From Macrotrachela quadricornifera (Eukaryota; Rotifera; Eurotatoria; Philodinida; Philodinidae), in the NCBI GenBank assembly GCA_022393335.1, contig JAJEKB010020276.1, positions 428,341-492,340 on the forward strand: a DNA stretch of 64,000 bases, written 5' to 3'. The notes beneath the pieces were generated by a model. That model made no database searches. It was not told the DNA's origin and saw only the letters and a program-made list of their open reading frames with translations. Both the position numbers and the translations under genes were made by a program. Below, one piece after another: positions 1-13,823 of the stretch. How positions within the stretch are numbered: position 1 is the first letter of the stretch; each line of letters starts with the position of its first letter.

Positions 1-214
1 AAATTACTTCTTCGATAAGTCCACCATTCTTCAAGAATTCTACATCTAATTCTGATTTTATTTCATTCGAGACATGTAAATCCATCTCATTATCAATATC
101 TACTTCGTCGGAATTTCTAGATTCAAGATGCATTCTATCAAATTCATGATACAAAGAGCTCACTATACTGAGTTTGCTAGCGCTTTCTTCTATATCGATT
201 GCTTCAAACGACAT
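1..214 (-). CDS. N-terminal part of an acidic protein, runs off the left edge
   Basis: An ATG at 214 (minus strand) opens a frame of 71 codons that stays open to base 1, so only the N-terminus is in the window. The peptide begins MSFEAIDIEESASKLS and is rich in Glu, Asp and Ser, with a second Met about residue 27. It has no signal peptide and no domain I recognise. Codon use (GAA, GAT, AAT) resembles the clear genes nearby. The plus-strand frame over 128-370 is the antisense shadow and was not used. The function is unknown. It could be a real 5' exon or a chance open frame, because only about 200 bp can be judged. Confidence 0.4.
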   Translation of the reverse strand, partial: MSFEAIDIEESASKLSIVSSLYHEFDRMHLESRNSDEVDIDNEMDLHVSNEIKSELDVEFLKNGGLIEEVI

Positions 215-1349
215 GTGAGCAATTGGGAAATTTCAGCTACCTCTACGCACAAAAGAATAAGAGAGAAAAACCTAGAAATTTTGTTCTTTTATATGGCACA
301 TATTACCTATAACATGAAAAAGAACAAAAAAACTAATTTGAACGATTATTCAGTGGTTCGCAAAAAATGATGCTTCATGTGACAATGCAAGGAAGAGGAC
401 GATAGAAAATAATGAAAAGATCATTAAATGGATTTTTTTGTAAGAAAACTGAAACATACGAAATCGGAGTTATAGAAAGAAATAGGGGGTTAGATATAGA
501 ATATAGACATACAAAGAATCAGCTGTACTAGACTAAATGAAATGAATGGACTCGTTATTACTAGGATAGAATTATATTTTACTGGAATCTTAAATATAGA
601 ACAGCAAAAACGATATAGTATAATGCTATTTTTTAGAGAGCGCTGTAGATGACATTTAAATTGAAGATATAATCAGCCAATAGATGTTAAAATTCTTCAT
701 TCATGAATTCTCATACCAAGCTACTTTTCTTGAAAAATCTGTATTGAAAGAATCAAATATCATTTTGCTGGAAGCACACTAACCTTAGGAGACATTTCAT
801 GTAAATCACAACTAACACTACTCAATCGATCTCACCCATTTAATTGATACTTTTACAGTAGGTGAATCAAAGAAAGTTAGGAAGAGACTAGAAATTTCAG
901 CCAAAATGGATGAGTCATTCTAGAGATATAGTCCGTATAAATATGAGAAGATAGGCTATATTAGAAGTAATTTGTTATGAAATCCATTTCATTAAATTTC
1001 TATTTTCTAATCGATGATAAAAGTTATAAGTGAGACTTAGCTACCATAGATACTATCGATAATGGACCGTATTTTAATGATAGTAAAGATAAATTTTCAC
1101 AATTTTTTTTGATCTGAACCAGATACTATTTTCAGAAACTACACTGACGCCTATAACACAAGCTGAGTGAGATAATAGCGGAAAAGTGATATCAATGTCA
1201 GACCAGATATATTAATAATTGATATACAAAAAATTCAACTTTTGTGTTCACTAATTATTGTTCATTTATTTGCTATCAACAATTAAATATAAAAAAAAAT
1301 GAAATCGAATAGAGCATATATTTGTTGGTTTGTTTCAATATGTCAATTA
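215..1349. other. AT-rich intergenic, nothing recognised
   Basis: No open frame longer than about 60 codons with coding-like composition, and no inverted or direct repeat that I could see. Confidence 0.5.
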
Positions 1350-2837
<1,488 letters not shown>

Positions 2838-3328
2838 TTCTGAAGCTTAAAAACAGAATGTATCTAATTCTCGAGTTAATGTTATTTATAGTATAAAAGA
2901 AACGTGCTTATAAATGACAACGTTAAAAATACACAATGCTGACACAGCAGAAGCATCGTCATGTTGACAATTATCTTGCTTATCTTTTTTTCACAAAAGA
3001 ATGAAGAACTACACGATAAGTACAAATAACTTCTATCTAACAGAATAGAATTGAATGTAAATTTCTTTTTTTTATATACTAAAAGTTCAAAGGTAAACTT
3101 TTACTGAAGTCAGTTTTGCCATTCATCACCAAAAATATACATTTTTTGCACTTTTTTTCGATTTAAATAAGACTTTCATCGAGTACTAGTTTTTATACGA
3201 AACGCGTATGAGATTAATATATATTTATACCTGTCGTTAGAAATCTTTATTGCATCATTATTGAGAGGTTGATTTATGTTCAGATCGAAAAAAATAAACA
3301 AGACATAACACAAGAGAAAAATAAAATT
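2838..3328. other. Intergenic between two minus-strand genes
   Basis: AT-rich spacer. It should hold the promoter of the cathepsin-like gene and the 3' end of the receptor gene, but no distinct element stands out. Confidence 0.4.
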
Positions 3329-4300
3329 TCAAACATTTCTATTCGTTTTAATTATTGATGGAACTATAGATATAACCCTATTTCGACGAAGACTTATTAG
3401 TTTTTGTATAGATGCTTTAACTGGATCTGTAAATTGAAATAAAGTAATTATCACACATATGACTGATACATGCATAAATGTTATTGAAATACGAAAATAA
3501 TATTTTGGTGGAGTAGTAAAAAATGATATCATAATAAATACTCCATAAGGAAAATTAATTGTCATTAAAATCATAACAAGTATTATTATTCGACGACTCA
3601 TTTTTAATTCTCGTTGTGCACGAAATAAAGTATATGCAGGTGTTACACGATTATTCATTTTTTTAACATATACAACTAATTTAAAATAAATCAATCTAAT
3701 CAACCAGACAGGAAGTATATAATTACAAAATGATAGGAAACAAATTGAGAAAGACCATCGAAGTGGTAATTGACATACTTGATTTTCAACATCATAAACA
3801 ATTTCACCAGTAAATAAAAATGGAATAGAATAGGCGAAAGCAAATATCCATAAAATACAAATAAATAACATTTGTATTCGTACTGATTGCCAAAATAAAC
3901 GAGTTGGATAAACAACAGTAACATATCGATATACTGCTTGTAATAAATAAGAATAGTTCTGTAAAGTACATACACTATAAATAAAATATCCTCGAAAACT
4001 ACAAAGTGAATCTTGATAATAAATTTGTTTAAGATCATTTTGTAATGTAAATACAGTGACGCAAAGTATATTCAATGCAAATATAAGTTCAGCTAAACAT
4101 GAATTCGCAATTAATAACATCGGAATTGTATGACATATTTTATCAAAAATAATAATAAATAAAAGAAATGTTGCAAGTCCAATGGCTAAAAAACTACAAA
4201 TAATCGCTAAAATATCAAGAGGAATAAACCATGATTCAATAATTATTATCATAGAATTGTTAACAAATGTTAATGATACCGGAAATAATGTTGAATTCAT
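3329..4300 (-). CDS. Rhodopsin-like seven-transmembrane G-protein-coupled receptor
   Basis: A single open frame of 323 aa with seven hydrophobic segments and short loops, the size of a minimal class A receptor. The N-terminus has two possible N-glycosylation sites (NST at 2, NNS at about 14). TM3 is preceded by a Cys (DSLCSF) that can pair with the Cys in the second extracellular loop (NQVCQLP). The DRY position reads YRYVTVVYP, keeping the Arg. The NPxxY position in TM7 reads DPVKA, so the terminal Tyr is missing. The third intracellular loop is short and basic. It resembles the divergent, intronless orphan receptors common in bdelloids. The ligand cannot be inferred. The start is the first ATG, well placed before the first glycosylation site. 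Confidence 0.85.
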   Translation of the reverse strand: MNSTLFPVSLTFVNNSMIIIIESWFIPLDILAIICSFLAIGLATFLLFIIIFDKICHTIPMLLIANSCLAELIFALNILCVTVFTLQNDLKQIYYQDSLCSFRGYFIYSVCTLQNYSYLLQAVYRYVTVVYPTRLFWQSVRIQMLFICILWIFAFAYSIPFLFTGEIVYDVENQVCQLPLRWSFSICFLSFCNYILPVWLIRLIYFKLVVYVKKMNNRVTPAYTLFRAQRELKMSRRIIILVMILMTINFPYGVFIMISFFTTPPKYYFRISITFMHVSVICVIITLFQFTDPVKASIQKLISLRRNRVISIVPSIIKTNRNV

Positions 4301-5614
4301 TTATTTTATATTAATATTTTATTTATTGAATATATACCCAACATAAAAGGTAAAGTTAAATAAATTTAATATATATCTTCAATTTTTAATGAATTGCTCT
4401 TTTTAACTACAATATAGGATAAAAATTTAAATGAAATTAATTTTTCACTACTTTTTATATTCTGAAATATAAATTTGCATCAGATGATGATATGAATTCT
4501 ATGCAAAAAATAGATTTGAAATGTTTTTTCAGAATTTCTCATTTTTTAAACAACAGATTTCATTTTAATCCAAATCTCTTGGTCAGAAAATGCGAAATAC
4601 CAAAGGGTATTTCAATCTGTTCTTGCATAGAAAAATATTATTTTAATTATAAAAAATCTATATAAACAGATACAGTCTTGTTTTATAATACATCATGTAA
4701 TTGGTCTCTCATACTATTCATATCAACATTTTATGTAAATTTATATTTCATAATATAAAGAAAAAATTAATTTCATTTAAATTTTTGTCTGAGACTACAG
4801 GATATTAATCAACTATTTTTATAGATAATTGCAAAATGCCATGAGCGTAACAGGAATATCCTATTCTATCTAATTAATAAAATCAAAAGCAGATTAAAGA
4901 AAATTAATCTAAAGAAAAATCCATTTTAATGTAAAAAAAAAACCTAGAAATATAAGAATAAGATAATTCTGTATCAGATTACTTATACGATATTAAAATC
5001 TAAACACAGAATGTTTGATTGAAAACAAGTTTCTAAGTACTAATGTACATGTTGAGTTCACTCATAATGACAACCTTCGAAAAAAACCATACTTGAATAA
5101 TAAATAAGCTGAGAATAGAACTTATTTTTTCTATAAAATAGCATATTGTTTATCCCGATATATCTCAAACGTCATGATCGCGTAACATTTTCACTTATCT
5201 TTACTATTTGGTTTAACTTCATCAAGCTTTTTTTCATATGAACAAATTTCACAAGTACTAATCGAAGCTATCATCTTTCAGTGAAAAGCAGCATAATAAA
5301 CTTTTTACTGAGCTACGTAATTTTTGTTGAGAAGTTGTAAGTCATTCTCAAAGATTTAAAACAAATGAAACTGAGAAAAGAATGCGAGGATTTTGTTAAA
5401 TAATCTTATTTTTTTCAGCTATATTTACTAAATTGACATCACAGTTCAAAGTCCTAGAAGTATTTTCAAGAGCACAACACGAATGAGATAGAAAAGTAAT
5501 AATAAATCGATAAGGTATTTATCATATGAATAATAGAAGTAAATGCTAATCTCTTTAATCAATTTGATACATGTGGGAAGTGGTCCACATATGTTTTCAT
5601 AGATATTAGTAGAA
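4301..5614. other. AT-rich intergenic, nothing recognised
   Basis: No coding-like frame and no clear repeat structure seen. Confidence 0.4.
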
Positions 5615-6620
5615 TATACAGGATGAACCAGAAGTAACTTTTACGGTGAAAAATCTAAATTTCTTCATTCTGTTACATACTATAGGGCTGATATATTGTC
5701 TCATAGTAGAGCAGACCTCAATGTTCTTTTTTCCATACAAATACCTTTGATAAAGATTATTTTGAACTATCATCACGAATTTATTTTGTGAGATTTTCAT
5801 CTTTTAAGATATACAGGAAAGTGAACCTACAGTAATGAATAAATAACTTATCCTAAATGTTGAAAATTATGCGTTAATTTTGTATTATGAGTCAGCATGT
5901 TTTACCGTGATATTTTTGTTATTCGTATGTGCAGTTAGAATTCTAAAGGTATTCACTTACCACTATATGTTTACTTTCTTATAACACTGAAATGTGTTCT
6001 ATCATGGAACAAAATATTATCCCTATAGAATATAATGGAGTGGAGTAGTTCAAATTTTTAGTTAGACAGTGATTTATGGTTCACCCTGTATCTATTAATT
6101 CATTTTTTGTTGTTGTTCTTATTGTAAAATATAATACATCAACTGTTTATGTAATTAATTTAATATTTCTTATACTGTTGTCTTATTCGACATCTTACAT
6201 TATTTCTCTAATTAATATGAATTTTATGTATTATTGTGGGGAGCATTAGTTATGGTACCCTACAGTTTACAAATAATGGTTTATTTTAAATATGTGCCTT
6301 TTATGTGCAAAATTATGTGTGACCAATTTTCGCTTATAGAAAGTGTTGTTTTTCTTCTACAGTAATGAGATTTCTTGTTTTTGTATTCTATATATAAAAT
6401 AAACTGTTCTTTGTAAATTGTAGAACTTTGCGTGAAGGAAAATCTATTTTTTGTATATCGTTGGAAGTTGATATCGTAGAACAGTACTTTTGAAATTTGT
6501 TTATATTAAAACAATTCAGCACACGTGCCTGTCATTTAAAAAAAGTTGACGAAATTAAATCAAATAGTAAAGATAAGTAAAAAGTTTAAATGATTATAAC
6601 TTTTGCGATATCCTGTATAT
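5615..6620. repeat. Possible non-autonomous DNA transposon with short inverted termini
   Basis: TATACAGGATGAACCA at 5615 faces TGGTTCACCCTGTA at 6077-6090 in inverted orientation, and a second inverted end ATATCCTGTATAT lies at 6607-6619. A further ATATACAGGAAAGTGAACC is at about 5809. The CAGGRTGAACCA-type ends resemble mariner-like termini. The outer boundary could be either 6090 or 6620. No transposase frame is present. Confidence 0.35.
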
Positions 6621-9600
6621 GACTGTAATACTGTTAGTGTTTCGATTAAATTCTTATTTTAATTCTTCCAATAACTACGAATTTTTTTACATGATACTTT
6701 ATGTTTAAATTCTGCTAAGTTGCTCGACAACAACATGATCAAGAAGATATTGCATAGAGAATATAGTACTTTTCTTCTGCTAATTGAGCTTATTCAACAT
6801 AAAAGTAAATCAAAAAATCTTTAATAGAAAAATCTCTGTCGTTGTCAATTCTCCATGTCATATAACATTCAATTTATAATATAAAACTTTTTTAGACTTT
6901 ACTTTAGATTATGTTATTATATTACACCCAAAGATGATCCATATAATCATGAAATCTACACCAAGATTCATAATTAAAACTTATTTTCTTTGTAGAAAAA
7001 ATGTGAGAAAATTCTCTTGACATTGATCTTGGCAAGTATGAGTTATGGTTAAGTAAACAAGAGAAACAAATCTTTATTCTTCGGAAATAAATGATAAAAA
7101 CTGTTGAATTTATGATATCATTCACTATTTGTTATATAAACTATGAAAATATATTAGACAAAAAAGTTTTATTAAAAATGAATTGTTTTCTTCTATTATA
7201 AGGAAATTATTTTCAATAATAAAATATGAATTGTTGTCAAATAAAATGTTAAATAAATAATCATTTTAACAAATTGATTGAAAATATTCGATTAACTCAC
7301 AATTTTAATTATGTTCGAAAGACAATGACTAATCATTTTGGTGTCAAACTCTTATTAAGGGAACCATATTGTGAAGAATCGGAATTGAATTTTTGTCATA
7401 GGTGGAAATTTGGATCCGCTATGATGTTTTTCAAGTTTGTTTTTCGTTCTTCTCAAAATTAATTTTTTTCGAAGATATCGTTTACACAGACAAGGGCATT
7501 TTATAATGACTCAATATAGAAATGAGAATTTATTTTAATGCATAGTAGACAGATAGAGCTAAATCCTCCCAAGTACGCATTTTTAAATTCCTTTTTTTGC
7601 TTAAATTAAAAAAACGTCGACATTTCATTCTTAGTAGCAATTTTTTTGGGCATATTTTCGGAAATTTTATGAAAAAGGATTTTTTGAAAACCAAAAGAAG
7701 GAAAATTTAAAAATCGATCCCTGAAATGATTTCGCCTTAAGAATACTCTATAACATGAAAACTGCCTGATCTTGTTAGTTTGTATCTTTATTGTAAAATT
7801 CTTGCCCCTGTAAAGGGTACTTTTGAGCAACAATTGACTATGACTCATTAGTTTATGGGAGATTTGAATAACAAAGTTGATTTTCGATGAAGGCCCGCCA
7901 AATCAGCAACTGTCAATATTATGTAGTGAAAATGCAATAATAATTGATAGCAATTCATAGAAGTAGTTTTATAACTCTTGTTAGATATTTTCAATTTCGT
8001 ATTTTGTTATAAAAGAATTATGTGTAATATCATTCTTCGATTTGAAGCAATGCTAATAAAGTGAAAAATGATAATATACATTGAAATTTGGAGAGAATAA
8101 TGTGAATATTTAACCTGTAGTGCAAGAATAATTTTCGTAAATTTCAAGCATTGTTCTTCTCTTAGAAAAATCTTGGAAAGTGAAAATTTTTTTTTAGTAA
8201 AAAGAGAAATGTTTGAACTATAGATATAGTAGTACCCAAATTTTTCCAAAACGAATGTGACAAAAAAAGAAAAGCTAAGAAAGAAAAATCTCTAAAAAAA
8301 AGTTTTCAGAACTCTTTCCTGATTAAAAAATACACGTTTCTCGATTATTTTAGGCTACATTAACTTAAACTTTTACAAAAACAAGCACTAAAAATTGAAA
8401 AGATTTGAAAAGTGAAATCTTTCTAAGAAAGACATTTTTTCAGAAAATATCAGTTTCAAAGAATATCAACAAACATCTTCAAAAACTACATATGAAATCA
8501 ATTTTTATTTTGTTTTATGCCGTTCGGACTGTGTCAGATTATAGCAATTTAACAGACAAAAATATTTGAATGAATATTATTTTTTCTCGAAGAAAAAATG
8601 ATGTGCTTCTATTTTAACTAAAAGTAAATCTAACGTACAATACAAGATTAGAAACAGTTTTGTTTAGGCAAGAAAAATCATCATTGAAAATATTTTTTGA
8701 TTCTCATCTAAAACTAGGAAAAAAAACTGATGATGCTTGCTAACCAAGTTGTACACTTTGCTTTAGAGATGTTTCACTTTTGGCTTTACCTTCCTCTCAT
8801 ATTCGTCTCGGAGAAGCCTACAGTCTAAACATTGTCCATACTAAAAAAGATTCACTTTCAACGATATTCTTGAATGGAAAACTACAGTCGAAAATTTTGA
8901 TAATTACTTTTGCATTGAAGATTACATTTCAAAATACTGTTACACGACAATGCTACTTGAGACGTTTATTAAAAATATATGCTTGAAATAAAAATCTATA
9001 TACTCTTTATAAACAATGATTAATTTATCTTACAGAAAGTATTTTCAGTTTGTGTAAATAATTATTGAAAAAATAATTTTATACTATTTTTAAATTCTGA
9101 TCAACTTGATAGTACCTTCCCCTGTTTTTTAGGTGAAAATGAAAAAATCTTCTTTGTTGTTTATGTTGTCTAAAGACAGGCTTGATATTGGCCTGTCCAT
9201 CTGCGTTTAAACGACCTCTATCCGATCTGTCATTCATTTTTTATTCGATTTTTATGAAAAGCTGCAGTACAGTACATTTCCCTAATTCTGCCGGATGGAT
9301 TTGTTTTTCGTAGACCGACAGTTTCATCATGAAAATATGAAAACTAGAAGACAAACAATATATCATTTGAAAGAGGGAGTCTGACGCATCCCTATCTGAA
9401 AAAATATCTTTGGCCGGTTGTAAAATCATCATGTACTAGTTAAATGAAAAAAATAGTGAAATTTTTTTGCCAGACTTAGGGAAATAAATTGTAGTATTTG
9501 CTGGATAAGGAAACGAATCATTGAAAATTGCATCTTCTGTTTCTTTATTCAATTTTTGAAAAAACACAAACTGCAAAAAGAAACAAGCGAAGTTGCGTAA

Positions 9601-9633
9601 ATTAAAGTGGTGAGACATTTAGCAGCTTACAAG
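6621..9633. other. 3-kb AT-rich gene desert
   Basis: Several open frames of 60-80 codons exist on both strands, but none has coding-like composition, domain character or splice context. I regard them as chance. Confidence 0.5.
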
Positions 9634-10731
9634 TCACACACTATATATTTCAAGGTCATTACCACGAAGAACCACAAAACATGATGAACCAATCATCACA
9701 GCTTTGCTCACACTATCACTACAATTTTCTCTTATATTTTCATATTCTGTTGTGAATTGGCAGTCAAGAGAAATTTGTAAAATACGCTCTTTATAACCAC
9801 GGTTGATGACTAGCCATTCACCAGTTGACGGAAGCGCCGTAATTTCACAATTCGACGATGGCAGCATAGTCTTTACAGATTCAAAAGCACCTTTCGCCAA
9901 ATTAACTACATATAAGAAACGTTTATATTCTATATTCATGAGTAAGGCAAGTCTGTGTCGGTTACTTCGTATGGCAATTATTTTGCGTTGGTCTCTATTG
10001 AGTTCTACAGTTTTAACACGACCTCTATTCAATTCAGGCGGTATATTGCATCCGATGAGATCAGTGACAGTATATTGACGATCAAACGTGAAACCTGGTA
10101 GTTTATAGCAATCGATGTAAAATGGATAGTAACTATTCATGCTAGCGATGAACAATGTCTTGCTGTAGCTGGTACAAGAGATGAACTTTTCCTTGTTTTC
10201 TCGCCATCGAATGCTTTCGATACATGCCAACTTAGTCGTGGTCGGGTCAAATGCATAAGCATTTTTTTCCGTAAGTACTATAAATATACGCATAAACGCA
10301 CACCAAGTTATATCCAAGATTTTAAGTGAAGCAATAATTTCGTTTTTGATTGAATTAATTTTTTTTGAATTGTTATCGAACAGATGCAAACCATTATTGC
10401 CGTACATAAGTAAAACTTCATCATTGGTGGTTAGAATTTCTACATTTGAATATCCTATGACTTTACTCAATGATTCAACTTTTAATGGTTTTTTCGTAAT
10501 ACATGATAAATCGAGAGATTGTTGAAGAGGAGATTCATCTTCTACAAAGCATAAATTTGTCTTTGGACAAACACATTTCATAGAAAACAATGCGTCAGCA
10601 CTTACCATATCGATAGTTTGAACGAGCTGCATTATTGTTGTCGACCAGCTCAGATTGTTTGTTTGAATGAGGTGCTCGATGGTGAGTTCCTGATGAAACA
10701 CTATAATAAAAATAGACATTTTAAGTTTCAA
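9634..10731 (-). CDS. Propeller-like protein of unknown function (5' end unresolved)
   Basis: An open frame of about 350 codons with coding-like codon use. It contains repeated short hydrophobic beta-strand-like units (for example VLLMYGNNGLHLFD, RIFIVLTEKNAYAFD, EWLVINRGYKERILQIS, CFVVLRGNDLEIYSV), as in WD40-like propellers; no canonical WD or Kelch signature is present. The first residues of the frame overlap a likely acceptor (TTTTTATTATAG) just before VFHQELTIEH, so the true start is probably in an upstream exon. A Cys-rich stretch upstream (10735-10795, in frame) could be part of that exon. Some bdelloid proteins place such propellers after B-box or coiled-coil segments, but none is visible here. 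Function unknown. Confidence 0.65.
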   Translation of the reverse strand: MKLKMSIFIIVFHQELTIEHLIQTNNLSWSTTIMQLVQTIDMVSADALFSMKCVCPKTNLCFVEDESPLQQSLDLSCITKKPLKVESLSKVIGYSNVEILTTNDEVLLMYGNNGLHLFDNNSKKINSIKNEIIASLKILDITWCAFMRIFIVLTEKNAYAFDPTTTKLACIESIRWRENKEKFISCTSYSKTLFIASMNSYYPFYIDCYKLPGFTFDRQYTVTDLIGCNIPPELNRGRVKTVELNRDQRKIIAIRSNRHRLALLMNIEYKRFLYVVNLAKGAFESVKTMLPSSNCEITALPSTGEWLVINRGYKERILQISLDCQFTTEYENIRENCSDSVSKAVMIGSSCFVVLRGNDLEIYSV

Positions 10732-11411
10732 ACATGGATCATCAAAACTGTCGCATCCGCAATCACAGCGTGATCGTGACCAGAAGTCCAGTCACGTATA
10801 TGTTAATTTTTTGTAATCGATGGCTTCACTTTCATCTAATATTTACTTAAATTTTAGATTTCAAAAGTATTCTTATTGATAAACGAAGAATATCCAAACG
10901 ATAAAGATGGAAAGAAAAGAAATCATACCGATTGAGTGGCATATTTGAGTAATATGTTATCATGTTAAACACTAATTTTCTGCTCATATGCACTTTTTTC
11001 GTCGTCTTCATGTTTGAATTTGGCGAAAAGTTCGGAAAAATCATAGATTTTCATCTTCTTTCTGATATTGCTGCTGCTTTGTCACACCCTCATATACGAC
11101 CATTTATAAACTTCATGTGTTTCATAATTAGATTAGACCCTCTACTTATAATGATTCAATCTGTCTCTATGATAGAGAACTAATATTCATGTACAGACCC
11201 AGAAGAACCCTGAGTCTCGATGGGTCACAGCTATCTCTACTTCCCAATCTTTCTCTAAGAAGATCAGTATCCACTGAAGACTGTCATTTGGAGTTTGAAC
11301 GCCAGAACATCCCTTACTGCATATGCGAAATGACACACATGTAATAAAAATATGGCACACCGTTGAACATTATTCTTTTAAATTATCGCATGAATAATTA
11401 ATTCATTTTAA
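10732..11411. other. Intergenic, possible upstream exon of the propeller gene
   Basis: The minus-strand stretch near 10735-10795 is unusually rich in Cys codons and in frame with the gene below, but a stop precedes it and no acceptor is clear. The rest shows nothing. Confidence 0.3.
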
Positions 11412-12033
11412 CCCTTTGTGTCCCGGCTTTTTTTTGACAAAAACTCAAAACTGTTTACACTAAATTTTTGAATATGATTTTCATTCCTTTCTTATAAAAA
11501 AACATTTTCTGGCTCAAGAAGGAAGTAGTAGTTCATGCGTATGTAGTAGTCTTTAGAATAATCGACCATACATAGAGATGCACTGCAGTTATAGTAGGTA
11601 TATGACAGATCGTTTTGAATATTATAGAATGTGCAAGCACGGCACCTTGCTTATAGTCCTTTTCATTGCGATGTTTGTGAAGTAAGCGAAAAAAATATCG
11701 ACCACATAGGCAAAGACGAGAATCTCTTGTCGACGCTCTTCTGACAGTAGTCGACCCGTGTGGTCTGTGCTTTCTCAGAACTCTCCTGATGATTTTGAAG
11801 CAACACGAGACTAATGGAAATAATATTATTTTACATTTTGTAAATTACTAATGCATTATGTACTGTTTTGTCCAGAAGACAACATAAGATAGCCTAGAAA
11901 TAAGGATCGTATCTTTGTGACCTTACCTAATAAATATCAAAAGAATTTTTCAAACAATTAAAAAATATAACAGAATCAGTTTTTCCGTATAACTGCATTT
12001 GAACGTATATATACGTCGTCGGGACTCAAACGG
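11412..12033. mobile_element. piggyBac-type MITE with TTAA target duplication
   Basis: The 622-bp element begins CCCTTTGTGTCCCGG and ends in the inverted partner CGGGACTCAAACGG. It is flanked on both sides by TTAA (11408-11411 and 12034-12037). TTAA duplication with a CCYTT-type terminus is the signature of the piggyBac superfamily. It has no transposase frame, so it is non-autonomous. Confidence 0.75.
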
Positions 12034-12860
12034 TTAAATAAAAAAATGAATGAGTATCAATATGGTGAATACAAATTAAGAGTGCTGGAAAAGTTTAATC
12101 ATAACATAGCCTCGAATTATACAATGTTCCCTTCTTCTATCTAGCTATTCGTTAGAGTATTGCCTTGGATTAGGTACAGTTACTGTTTGGCATTCGGATT
12201 CTGATTCCAAGTGATATTTGTAGAAATTTCGGATAAAACCAGTGTTAATAGACTAGATTATTATCAAAGTTGGTTCAATAGCTATAGATATGTTAGTTCT
12301 AAGATTATCTAGGTACGATAAATTATATATTTAAACGTAAAACCGAATGATTTTGATATCTTTGACTTAGTGGGAAAGAATTTTACTGTAACGTACGAAT
12401 GCACCAATCCCATTCAATGACATTTGATCAGGCTTGGACTTAAAATATCATAGATAATTAATTTAGAGCTCTGGATTGAATGTGTACAATTTTGAAAGCT
12501 TCACACTTACTCGAGCAACAGTTACTGGTTCACTAGCTACGAAGGTTTAGGATCAAGCGTAAAACAAATGCAAGCTTTTCAAGCTCAAATTGTTTCAAGA
12601 GTAAGTCTGAAGCTTAAGCTTTGGACTATGCGCGCATCCCTCTCATAAGGGTACTTTTCTATGAAGATTTACTAAGAAACGGAATTAGCTATCTAAAAAC
12701 AGTTATGAATATTTATTCATTTTGAAAATTAACTTTTTTCACTAGTGATTGGATTTGCTAGAGTGTGTTCATCTTGCAAAAAATATGAATGAAATAATGC
12801 AATAAAACTCACTTCTTTTCACAGCGAACTATTGATATTCTAATCATCATTAATATAAAC
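12034..12860. other. Intergenic; possible last exon of the ADP-ribosyltransferase
   Basis: Nothing recognised, except that an acceptor-like CAATAG at about 12831 could join the donor at 12865 and add a few codons before a stop. Confidence 0.3.
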
Positions 12861-13583
12861 TCACCTGTGGGATCTTCGTCCAGATTTGCGTTCTTCTTCC
12901 AAATGAACTATAAAGAGACGCTTTTCAAAATCGAGCGGTTTACTTTTGACATGCAGCTTAGTTCCAGGCAAAAGAATGGCCTCACGCTCTTCGGCAAAGA
13001 CTGAGTAAGCAGATATGTCTTTGGCATTTGTTGTATGGATGGCAAAAACAGTACTGGATTTGTCGCCTAGATACATCTCAACAACTTTTAGGTCAGTCGA
13101 ACATGAATTCACGCTCCACCAAGTTTCCACATTGCTCTCAACAAATTCAGAGCTGACATTAGTTCCCACTCCTCGCCAGATAACAATACTACTACTACGT
13201 GATGGCAATTTCTCCACAGCAGTCAGGAAAAGTTTTAAGAAACCAAACCATGGTTTCAGTGCATCACGCTTTTCATCTCGAAGTGTAGCATTAAGTGTGC
13301 GATAGAATGATATTGGCATTGTATAAAGATAAATCGCTGCGGATTCATCGTGTGTCAATAATAAAGAATTGTGATTGCAATCATCTTTTGCTTTATTAAC
13401 ATAAGTCATTAAGCCGGGGATAATTGGTATCAATCGTTCAACAGCTTTTTCTAATTTCATTACAGGTAGATGTTGGTAGCCATAAATCGGGCTGTGATTC
13501 GCACTCTTAAGATCGGCGGCAGTGGCGCTCACGAAACGCTCGCTTCTGAGTTCCACCATCTCTTTGTTCTGGTTATTACCCAT
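12861..13583 (-). CDS. Arginine-type mono-ADP-ribosyltransferase (R-S-E class)
   Basis: A 240-aa open frame with the ART fold signature in order: Arg in IWRGVG (R137) for NAD binding, the S-x-S strand in WWSVNSCSTD (157-163), and the E-x-E motif in AEEREAILLPG (E199 and E201), which defines arginine-specific transferases. The N-terminal helical part (about 40-130) fits vertebrate-type ecto-ARTs, but no signal peptide or GPI tail is seen. It begins MGNN, so the enzyme is probably cytosolic, perhaps N-acylated. The frame ends directly after a strong donor (CACAG/GTGAGT at 12865), so the annotated stop may lie in an intron, with a short terminal exon downstream. This family is strongly expanded in bdelloids. 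The target protein is unknown. Confidence 0.85.
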   Translation of the reverse strand: MGNNQNKEMVELRSERFVSATAADLKSANHSPIYGYQHLPVMKLEKAVERLIPIIPGLMTYVNKAKDDCNHNSLLLTHDESAAIYLYTMPISFYRTLNATLRDEKRDALKPWFGFLKLFLTAVEKLPSRSSSIVIWRGVGTNVSSEFVESNVETWWSVNSCSTDLKVVEMYLGDKSSTVFAIHTTNAKDISAYSVFAEEREAILLPGTKLHVKSKPLDFEKRLFIVHLEEERKSGRRSHR

Positions 13584-13823
13584 GATTTTTCTATAAGTAG
13601 TGTATAAAGCACAGCATGAATTACATGTGTCACGTTAACAACTTCATACGAGTCATCAGATACAATTCAACATAGGAGAAAATTTTCTGTTGAATATTCC
13701 TAATGCGCTGATTTTGTGAATGGTGATGAATAGCTTCATTGTAATTTTTCAAGTCAGTGTTAAGTATTCTCAGCACTAAATTCTCTTTTTCAGCATTTTC
13801 CAGTCATACTCAGATCGCACGAT

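Noticed and set aside
128..370. 80-codon plus-strand open frame
   Set aside because: It overlaps antisense to the coding-like frame 1-214 and has no coding-like composition.
3700..4038. 112-codon minus-strand frame
   Set aside because: Out-of-frame shadow inside the 7TM receptor gene.
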